Assembly: GCA_963682175.1 (NCBI GenBank)
Contig: OY821786.1
Span: 30,807,501 to 30,871,500, forward strand
Length of the DNA stretch: 64,000 nucleotides
Direction: 5' to 3'
Origin: Triglochin maritima
Lineage: Eukaryota > Streptophyta > Magnoliopsida > Alismatales > Juncaginaceae
Part shown: piece by piece, positions 23,863 to 35,375 of the stretch
Layout: each line of letters opens with the position of its first letter
Numbering within the stretch: the stretch's first letter is position 1
Program-made: the position numbers and the translations under genes
Notes under the pieces: model-generated
What the model was told of the DNA's origin: nothing
Databases searched by the model: none
Seen by the model: the letters and a program-made list of their open reading frames with translations, nothing else

Positions 23863-26055
23863 TGAAAGGAATGTGTTCTAAAAGTTTTACTTTTATATGT
23901 CAATTATTATAAATTGGATGTGCAAACATTTTGTTACTTGATTATGGTATTCGTTTTTTGGAAGTGTTAAAGAAGAGACGTTTGGTCCTTAACCGTAGAG
24001 CTCTAAAAGATAATGAGTTGCATAAATTAAAAGTTATTCAAAATCATGGTAATCAACATGGAACATTAATTACCGAGATAAGATTGTCGTGTTGGTCATC
24101 GATTGTTGTAGCTCTACAAATAATTGACGACACTGGTATATAAAAGAGGAAAATGATTACTTTTATATATTGAATAGACCTAACAAGTAAAACATTATGG
24201 AATTGTATTTCGTGTTATTAATGTCTTACTGTGTCTTGGATCCAAAGATATGAGACTTATATATTTTCACTCAAGAAGTGTTTGATTTGATTATTGTCAA
24301 AACCTATCAATGATTATAATGATAAAGACAATAGTTGGTTGAAAATGACTTGTGTTGGAAAAGATAGTTAGTCAAAAGATTATCATTGCTCCTATTATTT
24401 GAGTGATGATATTAGTGGCCCCCTTGATAAAGGAAAATTATAATGTGCACAATGTAGCTTGAGTTAAGTTACATAGTTATAATTATAGCTTAAAGAGATC
24501 AAGAAATGAATATAATACAAAGATGACACATTTCTACTTTGTATATATTCTTAATATCACGAGGCAATGGACGGACACAAGTGGTGCACTTACATCACTA
24601 AATGGATCGTGTTTAGTTTGAGTGGAACAAAGGCATCTATGCTAATTGGGTAACTATAATGTGTAGCAGGATACCTCTTATAGTTTGAGATATTGAGTGT
24701 TCAATATCGTTGCCAATTTGGCTTAGATCCTCCTATAGGTCATACCACAAAACTAGGAAACAAGAAGCTTAATTTTGAGTTCATATGATGTGTCTGGTTT
24801 GATGTGAAAATGAACACATGTGTTGAATCAATAAAATCAATATGTCATGAGAATTGACATAATAAGAATGATGGATAAATTAATATGAGGTGTATATATT
24901 ATGGGGTGTAATAATTTAATATTACTTGGAATAATATAGTACATAATATATGAATTTGCTAAAACCCCCAAAATATCAAATTTTGTTGGAAATGAATCTA
25001 AAATTTGACAAAGGCAAAAATCGAGGTCAGCACAGTAAACCGTTTAGGGTTCTGTCTATCGAGGTGTCTTCGGAACGGTCAACCGAACGGGGAACGGATA
25101 ACACATTTGGTTGACCAAAATTGTCTGGAGTGCCTAGACAATTGGGATCGGTCAACCGAGCGTGAACAGTCAACCGAGTGAAAATATCCAGGAGCTATCT
25201 TGGGATATTTTCGGTAGACCGAACGTGACACGGTCGTCCGATGAGATTCTCCAGGAGAAATTTTGGTGGGTCAATGGCCAACCGGAGCAAGACGCGGATC
25301 ATCTGAATTTTTCCAAAGAATTTTTCTCATGTATATTCGGTCGACCGTCTAGCTCACGGTCATCCGAACATTTTAAAACCGAATGGTTTGGTTGACCGAG
25401 AAGAATTCTCGGTTAACCGAACAACGTGATTTTTGCCTGAATTATTAAGAGAGTAATTAGATCATGGGTTGGATTAATTCAAGATTTGATCAAATGTTTT
25501 TTTAGGATGCTTATGTGGAAATTTGGGATTAATTGTAGGAGAGAATAAGTAAGAGATCATGACTAGAGAATAGTTCTTGATATGGATGTTTTTGGCGCCT
25601 ATAAAAGGACCCCTTATCCTACTTGTATATATTACATGCAATAATTCTCTCCCTTTAATCTCTCCTTTAATCACCACGAAAATCTCATAATAGTTTTAAG
25701 TTTTGGAGATAGAAATCTTAGGAGCTTAAAGATGGGTTATTAGCTAGATTCTAACTTAATTAGAGATTGATTGGCTAACTCATTTCTCTCTAATCTTGTT
25801 TAGAGTTTGGTAAACACTTGGAGGTGAATCGGCGGGCGATTCGATGAGCAACGAAACTCCGGATCTTCTGAAAGGTTTTAGAGAACCTTCGGGTATGATC
25901 CTCTCTCTTTTGTTTATTTTAATATATGTAGGAATGCATGATATTAGAATAAACATATACATGTAGATAAAATCAACGAAAATATGAAATTGATCATGTA
26001 TGTTTGTATTAATTTTTTTAAAATATACACATACATAGAAACAAGAAATCCTACA
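23863..26055 (+). repeat. Family A Copia solo LTR with perfect target duplication
   Basis: 2193 bp from TGAAAGGAATGTG to GAAATCCTACA, flanked on both sides by GGTAC (23858-23862 and 26056-26060). Close to the LTR at 11876-14044 throughout. TATAAAAGG lies near 25600, with a CGGTYRACCG cluster at 25070-25430. No primer-binding site follows, so recombination between LTRs has removed the internal region. It interrupts the Athila-like leader. Confidence 0.9.
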
Positions 26056-26810
26056 GGTACTGGTAGAGCACACAAGCATGCAAGACTCAAACAACCTAAG
26101 GTCGGTATGGGTCCTTACAGCTAGACGACGCCTAACTGCGATGTCATGCGACCTCAACACGCCTCACCTCCCTACGACGAAGACCATAAAGCCCAGCAAA
26201 TGAGCCGAGATCTGGAGATCTTGTCTCTCCTACTATCGACAGAGTGGGCGACGCCGATCAGGCTATGACAGTCGTGACCGGATCACTCTCCTAATGCGCC
26301 CGAGATCTTTAGGGACAATATCTACTTGATTTTAAAGTTAGGCTCTTGATTAGTGTGATTTTTGGGGCAAATGAAAGGGTGTTGAAATCCCCCACCTTAT
26401 CTTATAGGGGACAACCCCTCCTTAGTAGCATTTTGGAGTCCTAATCTAGAAATCAACTCTCCAAACAAACGCTCAACTCACACTTATTGCAATGCAATTC
26501 CTACTAACTAATGCATTGGTCATACCAAATGCATGAATTAGTGTAGGAAATGCGTACCTCACGCCAGTGCTCAACAACTGAAAGTAAAGCTAAAACAAAA
26601 GACAAACTAAGTGCCTATATCAGGTATATGATGCATGACCTAAACAAGCAAGAATGTCTAATCTTTTGCTTTGCATTTTAGGGCCCAAGTTGATTAAAAG
26701 GGGATTGATTATTGATCTCGGGCAAACTACAAATCAAAACATGCCAAATTGAGCCCCAAACCACTATATCAGATGTAACAACAAACCAAAGAAAGGAGGA
26801 AATTGGAGCT

Positions 26811-28233
26811 TGATTAAACATTTTAAATAAACCGCAAGTGCACGGCCGCGTTGAAGCGGTGCCAAATACAGGTCAATCGACAGGGAGGTGTGCCGACTTT
26901 GGTTAGTTCGACGGCGAGTGGGAAAAAGAGGGAAAGAAGTTGTGATTACACTACACTAAACTAAGAATGAACAAACAATAAACTAAACCCCATGCAGTGG
27001 AGGTGTGTAGGCATGTGTGTGTGAGTGAGTCTTCTTTTCAATTAAGAACAAGTGTAGTTTGTGTGGCATAGTAGAAACTAGTGTAAAATTTAAGTGTAGG
27101 ATACACAACACTACAAGCAAACCAAAAACATGCATATGTCACATAAAGTTGAGGATGATTTTAAATTCTCAAGCAGGCAATAAGTACATAGTGTGGCAAT
27201 TAAAGCATCGATCAATCCTACATACAACCTAAATCATTCATGTAAATGTGCACCAAACATGGATCCATTCATAGCAAGTCATTCCCATCGAATCATAACA
27301 AGCAACAAGATAAACTCTAAAGCTAGCATGAGATAAGTACCTAGTGTGGACATTATCTCATCTAATACAAGTTTAAGCATGCTACAACTATAAATCTATA
27401 TTAAGCATATGAAATGACACAAATAAAAGAACCCATCACTATCACATAGTCTATATTACCTCCACCCCATATGGGGATGAAACTACTCACTAATCATTAA
27501 GAAAACAAAACGAAATTAAACTAAACAAGCAAGAATTAAAAGAGACCATATAAAACTAACTAAGAAAATTATTTTATTGACAAGACTCACATTACAAGTA
27601 GCATTCTTCTCCGACTTGAGTTTTTGCTCTAAGACTTACTCTAAGTAGAGAGAATGCCACCAAACAATAAGTAGTATACAAATGAGAAAGAAGAGTTCTA
27701 TTTATAGTCATGGAAAAAGGCTATCGGGACAATCCCCCGGTGTGGGACTACACGCATAATATCAATGGACATAAAACAACATAAACAACGACCCGACTAA
27801 ACCGTGAAACCTTTGGACACATTTGGACTGCCAATTGGCAGTCTGGGACAGCCAATTAATGGTCCATATGTCTTGGATTGAGTCGGGATTTGTGTGGTTC
27901 GTTTCTGGCCTGATTTCTTGATGTTTTATGAACCCGATTTTGTTGTGGATGTTTGGGCTCAGATCTAATTGTCAAAATACTCCTCATTATGGTGTGAAGC
28001 TTCTTGATTTGCTCATTTATTCTTTTGGTTTACATCCGGGTCCTTATCTCTTTCATCTAAGTCCATAAGTTCTGCAATTCAGTTCTTTTCCTTGCTTTTA
28101 AGTCCTTTTTGAGTCTCTTCTTCCCAAACCTATTTATTCCTGAAACTTAAACATAAAACTCGTTACGTAGCATTATTTAGGTTCAAGATAATAGATATAC
28201 GACACAAATATATGCATGATATGATGCCAATCA
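26811..28233 (-). repeat. Athila-like solo LTR with perfect target duplication
   Basis: Starts TGATTGGCATCATAT on the minus strand at 28233 and ends at 26811 (plus strand TGATTAAAC). GAGCT flanks it at 26806-26810 and 28234-28238. It is homologous to the LTR at 28440-31021 and to pieces at 34091-35113, 38324-39692 and 56328-56681. TATAAATAG on the minus strand lies near 27705. Upstream of it, 27825-27870 has a palindromic cassette around gccaattggc. It is inserted in the leader of a relative. Confidence 0.85.
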
Positions 28234-28415
28234 GAGCTCACCAGACCGTCACTTGACGGTCTCAGGCCGTTGATTGGCAGTCCAAGTAGCTTTGTTCTCC
28301 TCCAAACTTCCCGTGGTCACTTCCTTTGAGCCTCAGAGTCTCCTGATACACAGAAAACTAAAAACAAAAATTAAATCCACTCGAATCGTCCAAAGCAGAG
28401 TCTAGACTGAGCACC

Positions 28416-28433
28416 TCCCCGATAACGGCACCA
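28416..28433 (-). promoter_or_regulatory. Primer-binding site of the Athila-like element
   Basis: Minus strand TGGTGCCGTTATCGGGGA, two changes from TGGCGCCGTTGCCGGGGA, the site commonly found in Athila elements. It lies six bases from the LTR end at 28440. This fixes the orientation and identifies the right-hand LTR as the 5' LTR. Confidence 0.75.
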
Positions 28434-28439
28434 AAAACT

Positions 28440-31021
28440 TGTTTGAACGTTTTAATAACCGCAAGTGCACGACCATAATGAAGCGGTGGCAAGTACGAGG
28501 TGATCCACAGGGAGGTGAGTAGTCTCTGGTTTATCAGAAATCAAGTGGCCAAAAGGGGGAAAGAGATTCGATTATGCTAAGCTAAACTACACTGAACTAG
28601 TAATTAAGAAATGCGAAAGAAAGCAACTAAAGATGAGAAATCAGGAAGAGAAGCCCTTAAGAGGTGGAGTGTGTGCACATATAAAGTGAAATAAGTGATG
28701 AATGATGCATGTAGGCATGTATGTGTGTGTCATGTGTGTGTTTTCATGCATAGGAAGTGTTTAAAGATGTGGCAAAAACCTATCAATCAATTCACACAAC
28801 ATATCGGCAATTACTACTTAATTACAATAAGATTAGGCTGAGCATGAGAAGTATCTAAAGATATCGCAAGACTCATCAAAAACCATAAACTCATGTGAAG
28901 AACAAAGCTAAGCATGGGAGGTGTCTAAATCTTATGGCAAAACCCATCAAAACAAAATTTCTTCAATCAATCAAGCAAGCATCCACAAATACAAACACTT
29001 AACTAACATGTAGCATATTCAACATGAAATTTCAGTCAATAAACATGAGGAAAATAAGCATGAGAAGTGTCTAAATCTTATTGCAAAACCCATAAAAAAT
29101 TCCCCAACATGTAGATGATTAAAATACCCTCAATGAACATACAAACATGCAAGTTTACACATTAAAAAAATCATCCGACATCCAAACTTCATAACATATA
29201 TGTAAATCATCTCCACCCCGCAAAGGGGGATGGAACTACTCACTACTCATTAAGAAAAGAAGACAAAACGAAATTAAACTAAGCATGCAAGAATTGAAAG
29301 AGACAATATAAAACTAACTAAGAAAATTATTTATTGACATGACTCACATTACAAGTAGCATTCTTCTCCACTTGAGTTTTGCTCTAAGGCTTACTTTAAG
29401 TAGAGAGAATGCATCCAATAAATGGGTAAATACAAAGGAGGAGGAAGAGTTCTATTTATAGTCATAGAAAAAGGAAACCTGGGACAATCTCCTGGTATGG
29501 TACTAAACACATAAAATAAATGGACTAAATACACACAAATACGCCACTCGGCTGAGGCATATCAGGTTTGGATCCAAATGGATGGCCAATTGGCGGTCTA
29601 GGTTGGGCTGATCGAGTTGTGCTTTGGTGGAGACTTTTGTGGATCGATTTCTTTATGTTTGGTGCACCCAAAGTGGTTTTTGGAGCTGAGGCCCAGATGG
29701 TGTGGAGCCACTAGTGCAGAATGCTCGATAGACGTCACCAAATAGACGTCGGATATACAAACATCCAACGTCTATAGGTATAGACGTCGGATATTTGGAC
29801 ATCCGACGTCTATAGGTTTGTAGAAACGTCGGTTGTTTAGTATAACCGACGTCTATACCTCCTGAAAGAAGAAAATATTTTTTGTTTATTTTTTTGGATT
29901 TATTTCGTATAAGAATTTATGTGGATTTCTTTTGTATCAGAAATAACGCAATTTTTTGGGATTTATTTCGTGTAAAAATTAACTCATTTTTTGGAATTTA
30001 TTTTGTATAAGAAATAACGTAATTTTTAGGATTTATTTCATGTAAGAATTTATGTGGATTATTTTGTATAAGAATAATGTGGATTTAAAAATAATTACAA
30101 TCACATGTGTGTTGTGTTGTACACATGTGTGTATATGGTGACATGTTTAGTCCCACATTGGAGAAAGTTTTTTATTGGTGGAGTTGAAGTACTCCACCAC
30201 TCCTTTACTTCCAAATGGTAGTTTGGTACCACACAACAAAATGCAAGTGAGATACATATATATATTTAATGGTCAAAAGATATATCAATGTATAGACGTC
30301 GGATGTATAGCATGACCGACGTCTATAGGTCGTGCTCTAAGTATACATGTCGGTCAACTTATATATCCGACGGCTATAAGGCGTAAAAGTTTAGTCCCAC
30401 ATCGGAGAATTTATTTTTGTTGGTGTGGTTGATGTACTCCACCACTCCTTTACCGCTGAACGCGAACGACTTGGGGCACCTGCGCATGTTGGGCATGATA
30501 TTCGTGGTTATTTGTCAAAAGTTTGGCACTAGGGGCACTTGGGTTGTTTGGGCTTCATTAATGTGAGTGCAGAATGCCCGATATACGTTCCAATTTATTT
30601 TTTGTTAATTAACATATAATAGACGTCGGTCGTATATAGCCGACGTGTATACACTGTATAGACGTCGGTCGTATATAGCCGACGTCTATACAACAATGAA
30701 TAGACGACGGGGAAATAGACGTCGGGTACTTGGACCGTCGAAATCCGACGTCTATACCACTATATATCCGACGTATATGGACTTTTTGCACTAGTGGGCT
30801 TCTTGATCTGCTCATTGGTCATTTTGGTATACATCCGGGTCCTTGTCTCTTTATAAGTCTTGTATCTTAGTCCTTTTCCTTGCTTTTAAGTTCTTTTTGA
30901 GTCTCTTCTTATCAAACCTATTTATTCCTGAAACTTAAATATAAAACTCGTTACGTAGCGTCATTTAGGCTAAAAATAAAGGATATAAAACACAAATATA
31001 TGCATGATATGATGTCAATCA
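28440..31021 (-). repeat. Athila-like 5' LTR, split by a CACTA element
   Basis: Minus-strand LTR from TGATTGACATCATATC (31021) to CAAACA (28440), about 1.49 kb after removing the CACTA at 29709-30796. It includes the 'aaccgcaagtgcacg' region (28455) and TATAAATAG near 29455. The cassette gccaattggcggtc is at 29585. The host text on each side of the CACTA (ggtgtggagc / ttcttgatctgctc) joins exactly as in the intact copy near 27990. Confidence 0.8.
29709..30796. mobile_element. Short non-autonomous CACTA element
   Basis: 1088 bp bounded by CACTAGTGCAGAATGC and the inverse end TTTTTGCACTAGTG, with a 3-bp target duplication agc/ggc. Both ends carry repeats of tatagacgtcgg and its inverse (29730-29865, 30290-30370, 30620-30780). 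The large CACTA at 55960-56327 has the same repeats, so that family's transposase probably moved it. The middle is AT-rich, with two copies of 'ttagtcccacat(c/t)gga' (30147, 30391). A further internal copy of the terminus (gtgcagaatgcccgata) lies at 30557. No coding sequence. Confidence 0.85.
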
Positions 31022-33862
31022 AGTTTCATCTTGAATTGAAATTTAGTCAAAGTACAAATTGTCTACAAAAAATAACATTAAGTCGGTATTCATGTTCTGA
31101 TCAATATCTTTTCTGACTTTTGTTTTGTGTTATTATAAATTCATTCTTTCACTTACTTCCTACAAGGTTGTAATTTGAAGGTACATCTCCTTTTCGTGTA
31201 TATTTCAGTTCTAGCAACATTACTTCCAGTTCATATTCAACTTTTCGTTTAATCTATATTTTGCTAGAATTTTCTTTTTCTTGATACACTATTAAGGTGG
31301 TGTATGTATGGGAATCCAAGCCAGGCTAATGTAGGTTATACTTTTTATATTTTTTGACTAAAATTAGGAGGTTGTGGAGTCTACTGATGCTTTTGGACTA
31401 ATATTTTGTTGATCATGCTTATCTCTTTATAGGAGAAACATTGAGACCGGAAAAGAACACCAAAACCCAATCGAGACGGAGTTGAACGTGGAGCCTTTGA
31501 GAGTGAACTTGAAGTCTTGAAGTGTTATCTTTTTTGCATGTATTAGATCATTATTTGTTGTGAAACTATTTATTTGAACCTTTGAACTTGAGTAAATTAG
31601 TATTATACTATTATGTTGTATTTGTTAGACTTATTTGGTATTTTCCAGAAATTATAGAATTTTGTGCTTATCGTGTCTTTGTCGTGTCTATTACTGTATA
31701 CATGTATTATCATGACTATTCGTGTATAAGTGTATTTATCATGTATTAGGTATGTATCGTGTATGTAGGTACTTATTGAAGGGAATGTGTTCTAAAAATT
31801 TTACTTTTATTTGTCAATTATTATGAATTGAATGTGCAAATATTTTGTTCCATGATTATTGTATTTGTCTTTTAGAAGTGTTAAGGAAGAGACTCTTGGT
31901 CCTTAACTGTAGAGCTCTAAAAGATAATGGTTTACATAAATCAAAAGTTATTCACAATCATGGTAATTGACACAGAACATTAATTATAGAGATACGATTG
32001 TCGTGTTAGTCATCGATTATTGTAGCTCTACAAATTAAGTATTTCACGACATGGTTGGTTGAACATGACTTATGTTGGAACATATAGCTAGTCAAAAGAG
32101 TATCATTCTCCCTCTTAGTTTTGAGTGATGATATTAGTGAGACCCTTGATAAAGCGAAATTATAATGAGCACAATGTGACTTGAGTTAAGTTACATATTT
32201 ATAATTAACTTAAGAGATCAAGAAATGAGTATATAATACAAATGTGACACAATTCTACTTTGTATACTCTTAATATAATTATGCAATGGATAGACACAAG
32301 TAGTGCCCTTACATCACTAAATGGACCGTGTTTATTTCGAGTGGAACTATAATGTGTATCCTATAGTTTATGGTATTAAGTGTTTAACATCATTGCCAAT
32401 TTAGCTTAGATCCTCTTATAAGTCACACCACAAAACTGGGAAACAAGAAGCTTGATTTTATGTTCATATGATGTATCAGGTTTCATGTTAAAAAGGACAC
32501 ATGTGGTGAATCTATAAAATCAAAATGTCAAGAAAATTGACATAATTAGAATCATGAATAAATTCATATAAGATGTATGTATTATGGGGTGTAATTTTAT
32601 GAAATTACATTGGATAATATATTACATGATATGTGAATTTGCTAAAAACCCTAAAGATCAAAATATGTCAAAGGCAAAATCAGGGTCAAAACGGTAGAAT
32701 GTTTTGGGATCGGTCGACCGGTTTCTTCAGAATGGTTGACCGGACAAAGATCGTATACGCGGGTGATCGACCAAAATTACCAGGATGTGTCTTGATAGTA
32801 GGATCGATCGATCGAAAATCTCCAGGAGATGTCTTGGTGATATAACGGTCAACTGGTTGAGTGACACGGTTGATCAAAATGTAGCAGGAGAAATTTTGGT
32901 AATTAATCGGTCGACCAGAGTGAGATGTGGTTCAACCAAAATTTTCCAGGAAATGTTTCTCGTGAATATTCAGTCGATCGTTCGGTACGATTCTGCCCTT
33001 AATTTTTAAGAGAATAATGTTGATCATGAGCCAGATTTATTCCAATTATGGTCAAACGTGTTTGAGGATTATTGTGTCAATTTTATGATTGGTTTAAGGG
33101 AGAGAAAAACAAAATGTGGGTGTTTGGAGAGCCTATAAATAGGTCTACTCTCCTTACTTGTTTATGGTAAATGCAAAAATTCTCTCTCTCTCTCTCCCTA
33201 ACCTCCCCTCTAATCCATTTGAATTTCTCTTAATTATTTCCAGCTTCTGGAGATTAAATCTCAAGGAGCTTTAGAGGAGTTATTAGCTAGATTCTGAGCT
33301 TAATTAGAGATCAATTGGCTAACTCCTTTCTCTCTAATCGTGTTTAGAGTTTGGTGAACACTTGGAGGCGAATCGGCGGGCGATTCGACGAGTGACGCAA
33401 CTCCGTATCTTCACAAAGGTTTTAGAGAACCTTTGGGTATGATCCTCTTATATTTGTTTTAATATATATTGATTATATAATATTAGAATAAATATAAACC
33501 GATGTACATGAAATTGTTAAAAATATGGAAATCGATCATGTATGCATGTATTAAATTTTTTCAAATATACACATACATTGGGCACGAAATCCTACACTTA
33601 CCGTGTATACATGTACTACTAGTGTCCATATCGTGTATATAGGTATTACTCATGTCCATTCAGGTATTATCGTGTATCGTGTTGCACAACACGATAATAA
33701 TTTGTGTACAAATCGTGTCGTGTCCGTGTATACACGATAATTACCGTGTCATGTTCGTGTACACGATTTCTTATCGTATTGGATTCATGTATACCCAATA
33801 CCTGTTAGCATCCGACCATGCACGACACGATAAGACACGTACACGACACGATTGGCAGGCCT
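31022..33862. mobile_element. Probable hAT-like non-autonomous element, split by a solo LTR
   Basis: 31640-31776 and 33597-33862 hold degenerate repeats of cgtgtatacatgtat and cacgacacgata, ending in ACACGATTGGCAGGCCTAG. The inverse (taGGCCTGCCAA) resembles a hAT-type terminus. The left boundary is not found. 31022-31640 has no recognisable gene. Assignment to hAT is tentative. Confidence 0.35.
31777..33596 (+). repeat. Family A Copia solo LTR with internal deletion
   Basis: 1820 bp, TGAAGGGAATGTG to GAAATCCTACA, flanked by cttat (31772-31776) and cttac (33597-33601). About 350 bp shorter than its relatives: the part after 32040 is missing. TATAAATAGG lies near 33136, and diverged palindromes (cggtcgaccg, gatcgatcgatcg) at 32700-32990. 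No primer-binding site. Confidence 0.85.
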
Positions 33863-34090
33863 AGTGTTGAGTGGTGACTTGGTACGGTGGGTTAATGGTT
33901 ATGTGTAAAACTGAAACACAAATATTTTGGTATATAAAAAATTAATCAAATATTTGATTTAGGTGGGTTGCGAGACAACCACAACCCTCCCCGCTTATTA
34001 GGGGGTTATGCGGGTGGTCGGTTATCGGGTAAGGTTTTTTTGTCCATTGCCCGGATTAGGCGGGGTGGGGCGGGTTTGCAGGTAAAATCT
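33863..34090. other. hAT-like GC-rich fragment
   Basis: 'ccgcttattagggggttatgcgggtggtcgg' and 'ggcggggtggggcgggtttgcag' resemble ends of miniature hAT elements with GGGCGGG-type termini. No gene. Confidence 0.3.
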
Positions 34091-35113
34091 TACTCATTTA
34101 CAACCCCAAATAGAACCCATCACAAGCAACATGTCAAACATAGTTCTAACATGAAACAAGTACCTAGTGTGACCATTATCTCATATAAAACAAGGTAAAC
34201 ATGCTACAAGTTTTAGATCTAACATTAAGCACATGGAAGTGACACAAATAAGAAGAATCCATCATACACTTCACCAACTACATTGCGTCCAGCCCCAAAT
34301 GGGGTGGATCTACTCACTAATAATTAAGTTAACAATTATACTAAGAAAGAAAGACATTCTAACTAATTATACTAAGATTAATAAAATGAAAGTAAGCTAA
34401 ACATGCAAGCATTCATAAGAGGCAACATTAAAGTAGAAGAAATTATTTTATTAATGACTCACATTACAAGTAGTATTCCCTCCACTTGAGTTTTGCTCCA
34501 AATGCTAACTCCAAGTAGAGAGAATGACCACCAAGAATTGGGTTGGTTTACAAAGGAAGAAGAAGAGTTCTATTTATAGACATGAAAAAGGCAACGATGG
34601 ATAATCTTCCGGTATAGGACTACTGAAACATGCCTAAAATGGACATAAAAAATATCATACACAACCACAAGAAGTTGGGTCGGATCTTGACCAAAATGGA
34701 CCGCCAATTCGAGGTCTGGGGTAGCCAATTGGCGGTCAGAATTGGTCTGATTCGACCTGATTTTGAATGCATTCTTAATTGCTTCAATTATTCACGTGGG
34801 GTGCACTCTGATCAGTTGTTTGAGTCTGGGCCCGAATCTGATTGCCAGAATACTCCTCATGATGGTGTGGAGTTTCTCAGTTTGCGATTTGGTCATTCCG
34901 GTTTACATCCAGGTCATCCCCTTTTGCAGATGGGTCCATAAGTCTAACATATCAGTCATTTTTCTCACGTTTTAGTCTTTTTTGTGTCTTTTTTTCCTTC
35001 TTCTTAAACCTATTTATTCCTGAAACTTAAATATAAAAATCATTATGTATCATTGATTAGGCTCAAAATAGAGGATATATGACCTAGATATATGCATGAT
35101 ATGATATTAATCA
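34091..35113 (-). repeat. Truncated Athila-like LTR
   Basis: The 5' part of the LTR family on the minus strand: TGATTAATATCATATC at 35113, the palindromic cassette at 34700-34740, TATAAATAG near 34572, then text matching 27290-27700. The 3' third is missing. It ends one base from the Copia LTR at 35115. Confidence 0.75.
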
Positions 35114-35114
35114 G

Positions 35115-35368
35115 TGGTGCTAAAAGAAGTGATTAGGCCAGGAGACCTGACCTTGGTTTAACGAGAATAGATTCGTCGAGAGGAGGAAGAAGATTCGTGG
35201 AATAAAGAAGAAAGAATAAAAGTGGTTATTATTGATCATAGGTGTGGAAACCTCTTTTATAGAGGTGTTGAGTCGGTTGACCAGATTCGGGTATCCGGTT
35301 ATCCAATTAACAAACAAGAGGTGTACGTCAAATGTTTATATTAAATACATGAATTATTAATTCTAACA
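35115..35368 (-). repeat. Copia 3' LTR of the minus-strand element
   Basis: 254 bp, from TGTTAGAATTAATAATTC (35368) to CTTTTAGCACCA (35115) on the minus strand. The polypurine-like cttgagagggca at 35380-35369 directly precedes it, as expected for a 3' LTR. Confidence 0.7.
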
Positions 35369-35375
35369 TGCCCTC

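Larger units (their letters stand above)
22466..31021 (-). mobile_element. Athila-like Gypsy element, 3' truncated, with nested insertions
   Basis: Read on the minus strand: 5' LTR (31021-28440), primer-binding site (28433-28416), leader, and gag (23581 to about 22480), then an abrupt end. Polymerase genes and 3' LTR are missing. Three later insertions split it: a same-family solo LTR (26811-28233), a family A solo LTR (23863-26055) and a short CACTA (29709-30796) inside the LTR. Remaining leader sequence lies at 28234-28415, 26056-26810 and 23582-23862, about 1.2 kb in total. Confidence 0.7.

Noticed and set aside
26811..31021. Reading 26811-28233 and 28440-31021 as the two LTRs of one tiny element
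   Set aside because: GAGCT flanks the left LTR on both sides, so it is a solo insertion. The right LTR belongs to the surrounding Athila-like element, whose gag lies at 22480-23581.
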